A DNA stretch of 22,708 nt from the NCBI GenBank assembly GCA_018400255.1, contig JAGYMO010000375.1:1-22708 (forward strand), in the 5' to 3' direction. This document shows positions 16,174 to 22,708 of this stretch, in pieces. The translations under genes were made by a program, and so were the position numbers. Origin of the DNA: Deltaproteobacteria bacterium (lineage in GTDB: Bacteria; Desulfobacterota; DSM-4660; Desulfatiglandales; B25-G16). The notes under the pieces are model-generated. The model saw nothing but the letters and a program-made list of their open reading frames with translations. It was not told the DNA's origin and made no database searches. The number at the start of each line of letters is the position of its first letter. Position 1 is the first letter of the stretch.

Positions 16174-17670
16174 TTATCTAACCCTTTGCAATTTCAATTC
16201 AAATTTTACAACCTTCTCGGAGCGATCAAGATTTGCGGAACTTATGTTAACAGAGCTGAAATATTCCGAATTTTCAAGACCTTTTTTAATGATATCCACG
16301 GTGTTAAACGTATCAGTCTCACCTTTTATCTGCACCGTCTCCGGATCTATCAACATCCTCGTCACCCTTAGGTTAAGAGATTCGGGTATCGTAACGGAGA
16401 TATCCCTTAATAAATCAAGAACCTTTCTTTTGTCACTTATGTCAGGTAAAGAAATAGAAGATTTTTTTAATTCATTTATCTTCGCCTTAATCTGATGAAC
16501 AGGATCCACTATAGTTTTTACACCCGGGAACTCTTTTCTGAAAAGCTCTTTTAGCCTGTGGTCTAACTCTATATAACGTTTCTTCTGTGTGTAATAATCC
16601 ACACCGAAATCCGCTGCGAGAAGCGATAGTATCACTACCAGAAAGATTGCCGCCTTTTGAAATATCTTCTTTGACCTAAAATAGCCCTTCTGGACCTCGA
16701 ACTCGTCTTTTCTGTAGTTAAAGCCCTGCCCTCTCTTACTATCCCTATAGACAAGGGCAAGCGCGCCGTTCATTATTGTCGGGTCCCATGAGAGAGCTGC
16801 ATTATCACTCATAGTCACCTTCATGTCTTTAGCAATATCTATCCTTTCAACAGGCATAGAGATACATTTCTCTATAAGAATCTCCATATCCGGATAATTT
16901 GATCCTTGGCCTGTAACAAAAATCCTTTCTGGATTGACTTTTCTATTGCACTCGTTTTCAAATGAATGAAGTGTGTTTTTTATATTTAAGCAAAGGGCCT
17001 CAATGATGGGATCGATATTCTCATCCTTGGCACTATAATTATTCTTATGTGGGGATTTATCACTTCTGTCGAGAACACCACTTAAATAAAGTTGCCTGAT
17101 CAAAGTTATGCGTCTGTTCATATAAAGAATCATGGTACCGTTTTTGCTGCCTAATTCTAATATGAGTCCATTATCTGGAATCCCTTCCCTCCTTAAAAGT
17201 AGTGACGCAATCGGTACAACCCTGATGTCCAGAATTTCCGGGTCTATGCCGGCGTCTTGCTTTAATTCTGCAAGATACTCTGATATGTAGCTTCTGCTAA
17301 CTAAAGCAGCAAGAATTTCACTGTTATCGCCCTGATAAGGTATAGTAAAGTCTACGAGTACATCTTCAACTGGAAAGGGAATCATGTTTTCTACGGCAAA
17401 GTTAAGGGTCTGTTTAATCTTTTTAACAGCCTTAAATGGAATCTTAAGGTTTCTAAAGGATACACGCTCACAGGGTATTGTAGTAATATATGTGTCTGCC
17501 TTAAGCTCAATATCTTCACTCAATCGCCTCAGCGCAGTGCCCAGGTCGTCATCTCCATTAATAGAGATACTCGAACATCCTTTTACAGAAATGCCCCTTA
17601 GTCCACCCTCCGCAGTCACTGCGGTAACCGAATGACTATCTATGTCTATACCTATAATCTTTCCTGGCAT
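16174..17670 (-). CDS. gspL: Type II secretion protein GspL (PilM-like actin fold fused to PilN-like domain)
   Basis: GspL recruits GspE to the inner membrane. The 498-residue protein begins with an actin-fold phosphate loop (GIDIDSHSVTAV, 7-18). It continues as a PilM-like cytoplasmic domain to about 320, including the FAVENMIPFPVEDVLVDF segment and VTGQGSNYPDM. One membrane span (338-356) follows, then a coiled segment and a C-terminal ferredoxin-like domain (about 405-498, ISVTIPESLNLRVTRMLIDP). This combines in one chain what PilM and PilN do separately. The ATG has no clear ribosome site. A 296-bp gap separates it from gspK, with an upstream mini-ORF and hairpin (see that entry), so it may have a promoter or leader of its own. 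Confidence 0.9.
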   Translation of the reverse strand: MPGKIIGIDIDSHSVTAVTAEGGLRGISVKGCSSISINGDDDLGTALRRLSEDIELKADTYITTIPCERVSFRNLKIPFKAVKKIKQTLNFAVENMIPFPVEDVLVDFTIPYQGDNSEILAALVSRSYISEYLAELKQDAGIDPEILDIRVVPIASLLLRREGIPDNGLILELGSKNGTMILYMNRRITLIRQLYLSGVLDRSDKSPHKNNYSAKDENIDPIIEALCLNIKNTLHSFENECNRKVNPERIFVTGQGSNYPDMEILIEKCISMPVERIDIAKDMKVTMSDNAALSWDPTIMNGALALVYRDSKRGQGFNYRKDEFEVQKGYFRSKKIFQKAAIFLVVILSLLAADFGVDYYTQKKRYIELDHRLKELFRKEFPGVKTIVDPVHQIKAKINELKKSSISLPDISDKRKVLDLLRDISVTIPESLNLRVTRMLIDPETVQIKGETDTFNTVDIIKKGLENSEYFSSVNISSANLDRSEKVVKFELKLQRVR

Positions 17671-17966
17671 AATTAATATCTATTTAATTGATAATATATC
17701 TTTTCACCGGGCAATCTCCTTTAGCTATTACCTATCAAAGGTCATGCGCTAATGCAATTTCACAAGCTATAAAAGAACGTCCAATCGTTTTTAGCGCTAT
17801 ATAATATAGGACTCCATTGCAAGGTCATAATCACTGCGTTCAAAAACAGGAGGGAATAGAAAAAATAAATAATATGTTAAAGGCACCAAATATTACTCTG
17901 GGAATTCATTGAAAAAACTAGAAAAAGCTTAAATGGTTACTGAATATATTAGAAAAAAGCCTAACC
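17671..17966 (-). promoter_or_regulatory. Long leader before gspL with a stem-loop and a ribosome site not used by gspL
   Basis: This 296-bp gap in an otherwise compact operon contains an imperfect inverted repeat on the minus strand (ATTGCA at 17816-17821 with TGCAAT at 17753-17758; inner AACG/CGTT around 17776-17789). A good Shine-Dalgarno, AAAGGAGA (complement of 17715-17722), precedes not gspL but a GTG-started 7-codon frame (17707 to 17684, MKRYIIN then stop). gspL begins 14 bases after that stop. The stretch could hold an internal promoter or translational coupling through the mini-ORF; no known riboswitch class is recognised. All functional claims are inference. Confidence 0.3.
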
Positions 17967-18944
17967 CTATTCAACCTTCCAGGATAAGATTTTTATGCTT
18001 CTCTGTTGCCTCATCACTGCTGAATAGATCCTCTTTTTCATTTTTCCCTTAAAGCCTTCGGATACAATATTAAAATAATTGCTTGACGTAGTTATTATAC
18101 TATCCGGCATAGTAACACCAGCCATTCCTGGTACCATTTTATACCATGTTTTATCTGATAGGTCATTTTTTTCATCACCCCTATAAGCAATTATTTCTTC
18201 AACCCTATCCTCATCAATCTCATCTGAAAGAGACCGTATTACCATGCTACTAGCTGTATTTATATTTATTTTACCATCTCCATAAATGCTTATGAAAGAA
18301 GATATGCCGGGCCTTTCAGCCGAGCCATAAAACAATTCCCTTGTGATACCCCTGACCAAAAGCAATTCCTCTAAAAACTCAAGGGGACCATTTTTACATG
18401 GATAGGATCTTTCAAGTGATTGATAATAACTGTCTTCCGCGCCAAATCTGGTAGTTTCACCATCACTGTCAATCCAATCCTTAATAGCATCCATAATATT
18501 TTCTATGTCCTCTATTTCGAGTCCAAATTCCGGCAGACTTAAAAACCGAGAAAAGACCAATTTTTGGGTATCATTATAATTTCCCTCTTTATCAACAAGT
18601 TGGTTTATCTGAATTCTACCTGAAAGGTCTGAAATATCAACATGAAATCCACCCTCCTCAAAAACAGAAGACTCACTATTAGTAAGAAAACCCGTAACAG
18701 CCCAAATTTCATGGAGCGTATCAGTATTATCTGAAAGGCCATCTTCATAAAGCGCTGCAAGTCCCCCATTAAACCCAGACCTGGCTATACACCTTAATTT
18801 AACAGCATCCGCCATATTGGATGCGGCATGCAGATTGGACCACATTGATTTATTAAATTGGAGTGTAACAGAGACAACAATGCTTATTATCAGAATCGTG
18901 AGGATTAGCGCCACTCCCTCATTTTTTCTAATAAAACTCCTCAT
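17967..18944 (-). CDS. gspK: Type II secretion minor pseudopilin GspK
   Basis: GspK caps the pseudopilus tip with GspI and GspJ. The 325 residues match the family (it is the large pseudopilin). The prepilin-type N-terminus is MRSFIRKNEG followed by VALILTILIISIVVSV; cleavage is expected after G10. The usual Glu at mature position 5 is absent, as is typical of GspK. The large alpha-helical insertion and the helix-hairpin-helix-like stretches (GDGKININTASSMVIRSL and DEDRVEEIIAYRGDEK) fit. The ATG is 1 bp after the gspJ stop (TGA-G-ATG). Confidence 0.93.
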   Translation of the reverse strand: MRSFIRKNEGVALILTILIISIVVSVTLQFNKSMWSNLHAASNMADAVKLRCIARSGFNGGLAALYEDGLSDNTDTLHEIWAVTGFLTNSESSVFEEGGFHVDISDLSGRIQINQLVDKEGNYNDTQKLVFSRFLSLPEFGLEIEDIENIMDAIKDWIDSDGETTRFGAEDSYYQSLERSYPCKNGPLEFLEELLLVRGITRELFYGSAERPGISSFISIYGDGKININTASSMVIRSLSDEIDEDRVEEIIAYRGDEKNDLSDKTWYKMVPGMAGVTMPDSIITTSSNYFNIVSEGFKGKMKKRIYSAVMRQQRSIKILSWKVE

Positions 18945-18945
18945 C

Positions 18946-19662
18946 TCAACCTTTTCCTAACGGGACTGAAACACTGCTAAAAAACTTAATAGGGGCCTCA
19001 GGGTTGGCACTATTTAAAAATTCTAAGGTGATAGATACCCTGCTTGGCATTTTACCCCTTAGGGCACCTGATGTAGAATCCCACTCCTCAATTTCTTCAT
19101 CTTTTCCTGAATAATAGGTAAAATCTATGGATACTAATTTCTCGCAAAGGATGAGTCCCTTGTTTTCCTCTGTAAAACCCGCTTCTCTTTCGAATATAGG
19201 CCTTTCTGAGCGATAAAGCATAAGGCTATCATCCTCAGTGTCTTTTTCAGCATAATACGAGAGCTTAGCTACACCATAATGCTTTCCCTGGCCTCCCAAG
19301 TCTACATTCGCCATAGAAATAAAGCTGAGCGTATCAGCAGGCCTGCCCTCTATATTCCTATTTTCGCCTATAAATAGATTATAATCGTAAATATTTTCCT
19401 TTGCCTCTTGAGGGTTGGTATTATCGCTAACATAAATAGATTCTAAGTCTTCAATGATTCTTTCTAATGTAACTCTGGCCATATGATAAATTTCAGACTG
19501 GGACTCGGCCTGGCCTACTATCCTGAAGGTTCCGGTGTACGAGGCATATATAGTACTTATAACCAACGCAAAGATAAAAATGGCAATCAATATCTCAACC
19601 AGAGTAAAACCTGCCTTATGCTCCAATTTTACAGGCTTGATTGTATATTTATAATTTACCAT
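18946..19662 (-). CDS. gspJ: Type II secretion minor pseudopilin GspJ
   Basis: This pseudopilin forms the tip complex with GspI and GspK. The cleavage motif is KAG/FTLVEILIAIFIFALV, with Glu at mature position 5. The start is uncertain. The ATG at 19662 gives an 18-residue leader. A TTG at 19719 would give 37 residues, too long. A TTG nearer the motif (encoding MEHKAG) would give the usual short leader of about 6. None has a good ribosome site. Mature length is about 220 residues, normal for GspJ. The C-terminal part contains PSRVSITLEFLN, typical of the family. It overlaps gspK closely downstream, but a gap of 284-341 bp separates it from gspI. Confidence 0.9.
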   Translation of the reverse strand: MVNYKYTIKPVKLEHKAGFTLVEILIAIFIFALVISTIYASYTGTFRIVGQAESQSEIYHMARVTLERIIEDLESIYVSDNTNPQEAKENIYDYNLFIGENRNIEGRPADTLSFISMANVDLGGQGKHYGVAKLSYYAEKDTEDDSLMLYRSERPIFEREAGFTEENKGLILCEKLVSIDFTYYSGKDEEIEEWDSTSGALRGKMPSRVSITLEFLNSANPEAPIKFFSSVSVPLGKG

Positions 19663-20003
19663 AAATTTTAGAACTGGTGAAATGTGGCGGAATAAAAAAT
19701 GTCTTATTGTAATATACAAGCCATAATTACCCTCGAAAACTTCCCAAGAAACCTATCTTACGAGGTTTAAGTCATATCCTGTGCTAAAAAATATTGCGGG
19801 CTTGGAGGTAAAGATGAACGTTTAGACAAACAATTATTCATATTTAAATTGAGCTTCACACTGTCTGAAATGGGGCATATGATTTAAAACCGAAAAATGA
19901 AGATTTCTGTATAATCATACTAATGTCTTACGTATAAATTCCTTCTTCATTAAAAACCTCGGGCAAGCCGCTGGATTCAACAACTAGTTTTTGAATCTCT
20001 ATG
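19663..20003 (-). other. Unexplained gap between gspI and gspJ
   Basis: Spacing elsewhere in the pseudopilin genes is 0-21 bp, yet 284 bp (from the TTG) or 341 bp (from the ATG) lie here. After the gspI stop, the +1 reading frame runs on as a protein-like stretch (IEIQKLVVESSGLPEVFNEE region) until a TAA at 19928-19930. No start or ribosome site makes it a gene. A small hairpin AAACCT/AGGTTT lies at 19749-19768. The stretch may be a decayed gene remnant, an untranslated leader for gspJ, or an internal promoter region. Confidence 0.3.
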
Positions 20004-20405
20004 TTAATTTTTAATTTTTGGTACAAAACGGAATAACCTCAGTTGATAGACATGTTTTTCCCATTCTATATAATGAATTACTAAGTCTACCTGCCTAAGG
20101 TGCTTTAGGGCCTCCTGTTCCCCAAAAAACGGGACATCACTAACAGTGAGCTCCCATCTATAATCGGGAAAATCTTCCCCAAAATCACCTGAGCTAGATG
20201 TTAAATTCCGAGCATCTTCCTCTTCTATCTCAGCTATTTTTGCCTGCGCTAGTAATGGGGCTGTTGTTTTTAGCTTTGCCTCAGAGGCTAAAGAAACACT
20301 TTGAGATTGTGATCCATAAACAGCCACAAGCGCAATGGAGAGAATGGCTATTGAAACCATAACCTCAAGCAGGGTAAATCCATTGTTTTTGGCATGCCAT
20401 AACAT
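20004..20405 (-). CDS. gspI: Type II secretion minor pseudopilin GspI
   Basis: This is the small tip pseudopilin, 133 residues, which is normal length. The prepilin motif is MLWHAKNNG/FTLLEVMVSIAILSIALVAVYG, with Glu5 present. The body contains the typical LAQAKIAEIE segment and ends in a YQLRLFRF strand. GAGGA lies 8 bases before the ATG, which directly abuts the gspH stop (TAAATG), so translation is coupled. Confidence 0.93.
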   Translation of the reverse strand: MLWHAKNNGFTLLEVMVSIAILSIALVAVYGSQSQSVSLASEAKLKTTAPLLAQAKIAEIEEEDARNLTSSSGDFGEDFPDYRWELTVSDVPFFGEQEALKHLRQVDLVIHYIEWEKHVYQLRLFRFVPKIKN

Positions 20406-20906
20406 TTATATGTCCTCATTTTCAACATATCTGTCATAGCTTTTTATGTTTCCGAGAAAGGGCTGCAAAACAATGCTAAATTCCCTCCCATCATCGTCCT
20501 CTAGATGGATAATCGAATATTCTAAATAACCTTTGCATGAAATTCTCACAATTGCCTCACCGTCTACTTCCTTGCCCTTATCCATACGCCATACATCAAC
20601 AATGTTGACATCCTGTGAAAGCTGAAAAGCGTTTTTGCGAGCAAGCTCACTCTCTTCTTGGCTCATTCCTTCAAACCCAACCCAGATCAAATTTGAACCC
20701 ATATTCACATGGAGAAAGTACACCCTGTTTTCCCTGACTGCGTCACTTCTCAATTCATTTATAAGACCTATAATCCTGAGTGTCGAAGACTTCAGATTGT
20801 CGGTAATAAGAAGAGATCTAATCTTAGGCACGCTTAATCCCATCATCAAACCAACCAGCATTATGACCAAGGTAAGCTCTATTAAGGTATAGCCCCGCTG
20901 CTTCAC
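20406..20906 (-). CDS. gspH: Type II secretion minor pseudopilin GspH
   Basis: GspH is thought to join the tip complex to the GspG filament. The 166-residue protein starts at GTG (20906-20904), giving MKQRG/YTLIELTLVIMLVG, a very short 5-residue leader with Tyr rather than Phe at mature position 1 and Glu at position 5. The FIMT/GspH-like segment INELRSDAVRENRVYFL follows the N-terminal helix. It begins 11 bp after gspG and abuts gspI. No strong ribosome site is visible, so translation may depend on gspG. Confidence 0.9.
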   Translation of the reverse strand: MKQRGYTLIELTLVIMLVGLMMGLSVPKIRSLLITDNLKSSTLRIIGLINELRSDAVRENRVYFLHVNMGSNLIWVGFEGMSQEESELARKNAFQLSQDVNIVDVWRMDKGKEVDGEAIVRISCKGYLEYSIIHLEDDDGREFSIVLQPFLGNIKSYDRYVENEDI

Positions 20907-20917
20907 TTTATGAGAGA

Positions 20918-21364
20918 TTACTCCGTTTCCCAGTTGTTAATATCCTTATCGTTTCCCTCACCCCCAGGCTCACCGTCAAAACCATATGACATAAGGTCAA
21001 AATCACCATGTATGCCGGGACAAAGATACACGTATTCATTGTCCCATGGATCTAATGGAACCTTGCCTTTTTCCAAGTATCCTCCCTCCCTCCAAGCCTT
21101 TGCAAGCCTTCCCGATGCAGGAGGTTCGACAAGGGCCTGCAAACCCTGCTCTGTTGTAGGATAGGAGCCATTGTCTAACTTGTATAATTTAAGGGCAGTC
21201 TCAATGCTCTCCAATTGAACCCTCGCCTTCATACGACGGGCTTCCTCGGGTCTGCCCATTATTCTGGGAACAATCAGTCCGGCCAGTATGCCTAATATTA
21301 CTATAACTACCATTAATTCTATCAAGGTAAAACCGTTTCTGATATAATGCCTCTTTTTTTCCAT
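20918..21364 (-). CDS. gspG: Type II secretion major pseudopilin GspG
   Basis: This is the main subunit of the pseudopilus, 148 residues. The leader MEKKRHYIRNG is cut before FTLIELMVVIVILGILAGL (Glu5 present). The family-defining ALKLYKLDNGSYPTTEQGLQAL and the C-terminal calcium-site loop (SYGFDGEPGGEGNDKDINNW) are both present. A strong GGAGG lies about 6 bases before the ATG, the best ribosome site in the cluster, in keeping with a high-copy subunit. Gap to gspF is 20 bp. Confidence 0.97.
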   Translation of the reverse strand: MEKKRHYIRNGFTLIELMVVIVILGILAGLIVPRIMGRPEEARRMKARVQLESIETALKLYKLDNGSYPTTEQGLQALVEPPASGRLAKAWREGGYLEKGKVPLDPWDNEYVYLCPGIHGDFDLMSYGFDGEPGGEGNDKDINNWETE

Positions 21365-21384
21365 AACACCTCCAAAAAAATACT

Positions 21385-22602
21385 CTATCGAATCATCTGA
21401 TTCATCTCAAATATAGGAAGTAAAATAGAGATAACAACAAAGCCAACGACTACTCCCATTGCCAAAATCATAATGGGCTCAAGCATTGAAGTCAATGCTA
21501 TTATACTGGATTCCACCTCCCGTTCGTTATTATCAGCTATCTTATTCAGCATACCCTCTAATTGCCCGCTTTGTTCTCCTATCGATATCATCTGCACGGC
21601 CATTGAGGAAAACCAAGGGCTTTTAGAAAGTGTGCCGGCAAGGCTTTTCCCTTCCCTAATCTCTTCAATGGCATTATCAATCACACCTGCAATAAGGGCA
21701 TTATTTACTATATTTCTAACTATCTGCATGGAAGATAAAAGGGGAACCCCACTCTGTATAAGGCTGCCAAGGGCCCTCGCGAATTGAGCAAGGGCAATCT
21801 TCTGGTTTATAGTGCCGAAAACAGGAAGGCGCAGTTTAATCTTGTCCCATATATAATGGAATTTTGGCCTTTTAATGGCCCGTTTTACAATCACAATTAA
21901 CCCAATTAGAATCAAAACAAACACCCACCAAAAAGACAACATAAAATTACTTACATTTATAAGTATCAACGTTGGCAGGGGCAGGGTATGATGCATTTCC
22001 ACAAAAACTTTAGTAATATTTGGCACAATAAAGGTTATAAGAAAGAAAAGCACAAGTATTCCAATTAAGGACATAAATAATGGGTACGCAAGTGCGGCCT
22101 TGAACCTTCCTCTTAAGGCCTGCTGATTCTCTCCAAATTCCGCCAATCTTTCTAATACAACATCGAGAGAACCAGAGGACTCTCCGGAATGCACCATGTT
22201 AACATAAAGATTTGAGAATGTTTTAGGGTGTTGAGATAGAGCAGAAGCAAGGCTATTTCCTTGATTAACAGACTCTTTAACCTGAGCAATAATTTTTTTT
22301 AGTATCTGATTTGAACTCTGAGATAGAAGCGCATCGAGAGACGCTACTAAAGGAACACCTGCACCCAACAATGTAGATAGCTGGCGAGTAAATGCATATA
22401 CGTCCTTTGGCCGTACCCGCCTAAAAAAAGAGGCGGAATCGTTTTGTATCCCTTTAACCTTAGAGGTAGTCTCTTTTACGTCAACAGGAAATATCCCATC
22501 TCCCCTAAGCTTTTGCCGCGCAACTGCTGCATTGTCCGCGTCAATAATACCTTTCAAGGTCTTTCCAGAGGGATTTAGCCCTAAGTATTCATAAACAGGC
22601 AT
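21385..22602 (-). CDS. gspF: Type II secretion inner-membrane platform protein GspF
   Basis: GspF is a polytopic inner-membrane protein at the centre of the assembly platform. The 405 residues match the family. The N-terminus MPVYEYLGLNPSGKTLKG is typical, followed by two repeated T2SSF domains (about 68-190, with FTRQLSTLLGAGVPLVASL, and about 270-395, with FARALGSLIQSGVPLL), each leading into hydrophobic segments (about 172-194, 220-242, 375-398). PilC is the pilus homologue; the downstream gspG-E genes decide. It is the first gene of the cluster in the direction of transcription. No clear Shine-Dalgarno is seen before the ATG. Confidence 0.95.
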   Translation of the reverse strand: MPVYEYLGLNPSGKTLKGIIDADNAAVARQKLRGDGIFPVDVKETTSKVKGIQNDSASFFRRVRPKDVYAFTRQLSTLLGAGVPLVASLDALLSQSSNQILKKIIAQVKESVNQGNSLASALSQHPKTFSNLYVNMVHSGESSGSLDVVLERLAEFGENQQALRGRFKAALAYPLFMSLIGILVLFFLITFIVPNITKVFVEMHHTLPLPTLILINVSNFMLSFWWVFVLILIGLIVIVKRAIKRPKFHYIWDKIKLRLPVFGTINQKIALAQFARALGSLIQSGVPLLSSMQIVRNIVNNALIAGVIDNAIEEIREGKSLAGTLSKSPWFSSMAVQMISIGEQSGQLEGMLNKIADNNEREVESSIIALTSMLEPIMILAMGVVVGFVVISILLPIFEMNQMIR

Positions 22603-22652
22603 ATTTTAATTTTTCTTATTGATCAAAAATATAAGTTAAAATTTCTCTAAAC

Positions 22653-22703
22653 TTTTTAACCCAGATTATGCAGCAGGCATCGTCACGAGGGTTGAAAAAC
22701 CTC
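22653..22703. promoter_or_regulatory. Alternative-pairing inverted repeats upstream of gspF
   Basis: GGGTTGAAAAA (22689-22699) can pair with TTTTTAACCC (22653-22662; one bulged base) or with AACCTC just downstream, giving the hairpin 22687-22703. The two pairings exclude each other. The stretch lies 51-101 bases before the gspF start and could be a leader structure or part of a dispersed repeat cut by the window edge. No promoter could be assigned. Confidence 0.3.
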
Positions 22704-22708
22704 AGCGA

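Noticed and set aside
1..22708. CRISPR arrays, phage genes, toxin-antitoxin pairs and restriction genes
   Set aside because: I looked for regularly spaced repeats and for such protein families and found none.

Overview
The window looks like a piece of a Gram-negative, anaerobe-type bacterial chromosome, most likely a member of the Desulfobacterota (deltaproteobacteria) or a similar lineage. Three things suggest this: an outer-membrane secretin system, an alternative (siroheme-dependent) heme pathway cluster, and AT-rich spacers. No rRNA or other taxonomic marker is present, so the lineage is an inference.

Left end (1-1106, plus strand). The window opens with a nested GC-rich hairpin resembling an end of an IS200/IS605-type element. 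A tRNA-Arg(CCG) gene with a plausible promoter follows. After about 390 bp of AT-rich spacer comes a 97-residue membrane-anchored protein of unknown function, whose C-terminal tail resembles the N-terminus of the GspE ATPase encoded further along.

Heme block (1107-3927, minus strand). Transcribed right to left: HemB (porphobilinogen synthase), an AhbD-type radical SAM heme synthase, and an AhbA/AhbB-type siroheme decarboxylase subunit. Together they point to heme b synthesis through siroheme and Fe-coproporphyrin III. AhbC and the second decarboxylase subunit are not in the window. A roughly 130-bp imperfect palindrome sits between ahbD and the decarboxylase gene.

Middle (4075-7352, minus strand). 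A divergent ClpX-like AAA+ unfoldase lacks the zinc-binding domain, keeps an IGF loop and carries a long C-terminal extension. A rho-independent terminator separates it from hemB. Upstream lies a secreted or membrane TPR protein.

Right two thirds (7598-22602, minus strand). This is a nearly complete type II secretion system. The order in the direction of transcription is F-G-H-I-J-K-L-M-N-C-A-B-D-E, which is the classical C-D-E-F...N order cyclically permuted, with an ExeA-type ATPase and a TPR-containing GspB-like protein inserted between C and D. GspG-K are pseudopilins, GspF/L/M/C form the inner-membrane platform, GspE powers assembly, GspD is the outer-membrane channel, and GspA/GspB probably help place the secretin through the peptidoglycan. 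The prepilin peptidase (GspO) and a pilotin are missing from the window. Most junctions are tight, but two gaps of about 300 bp (before gspL and before gspJ) interrupt the cluster.

Nothing here is clearly a new system. The best candidates for follow-up are the ClpX-like protein, the small protein with the GspE-like tail, the ahb palindrome and the two gaps.
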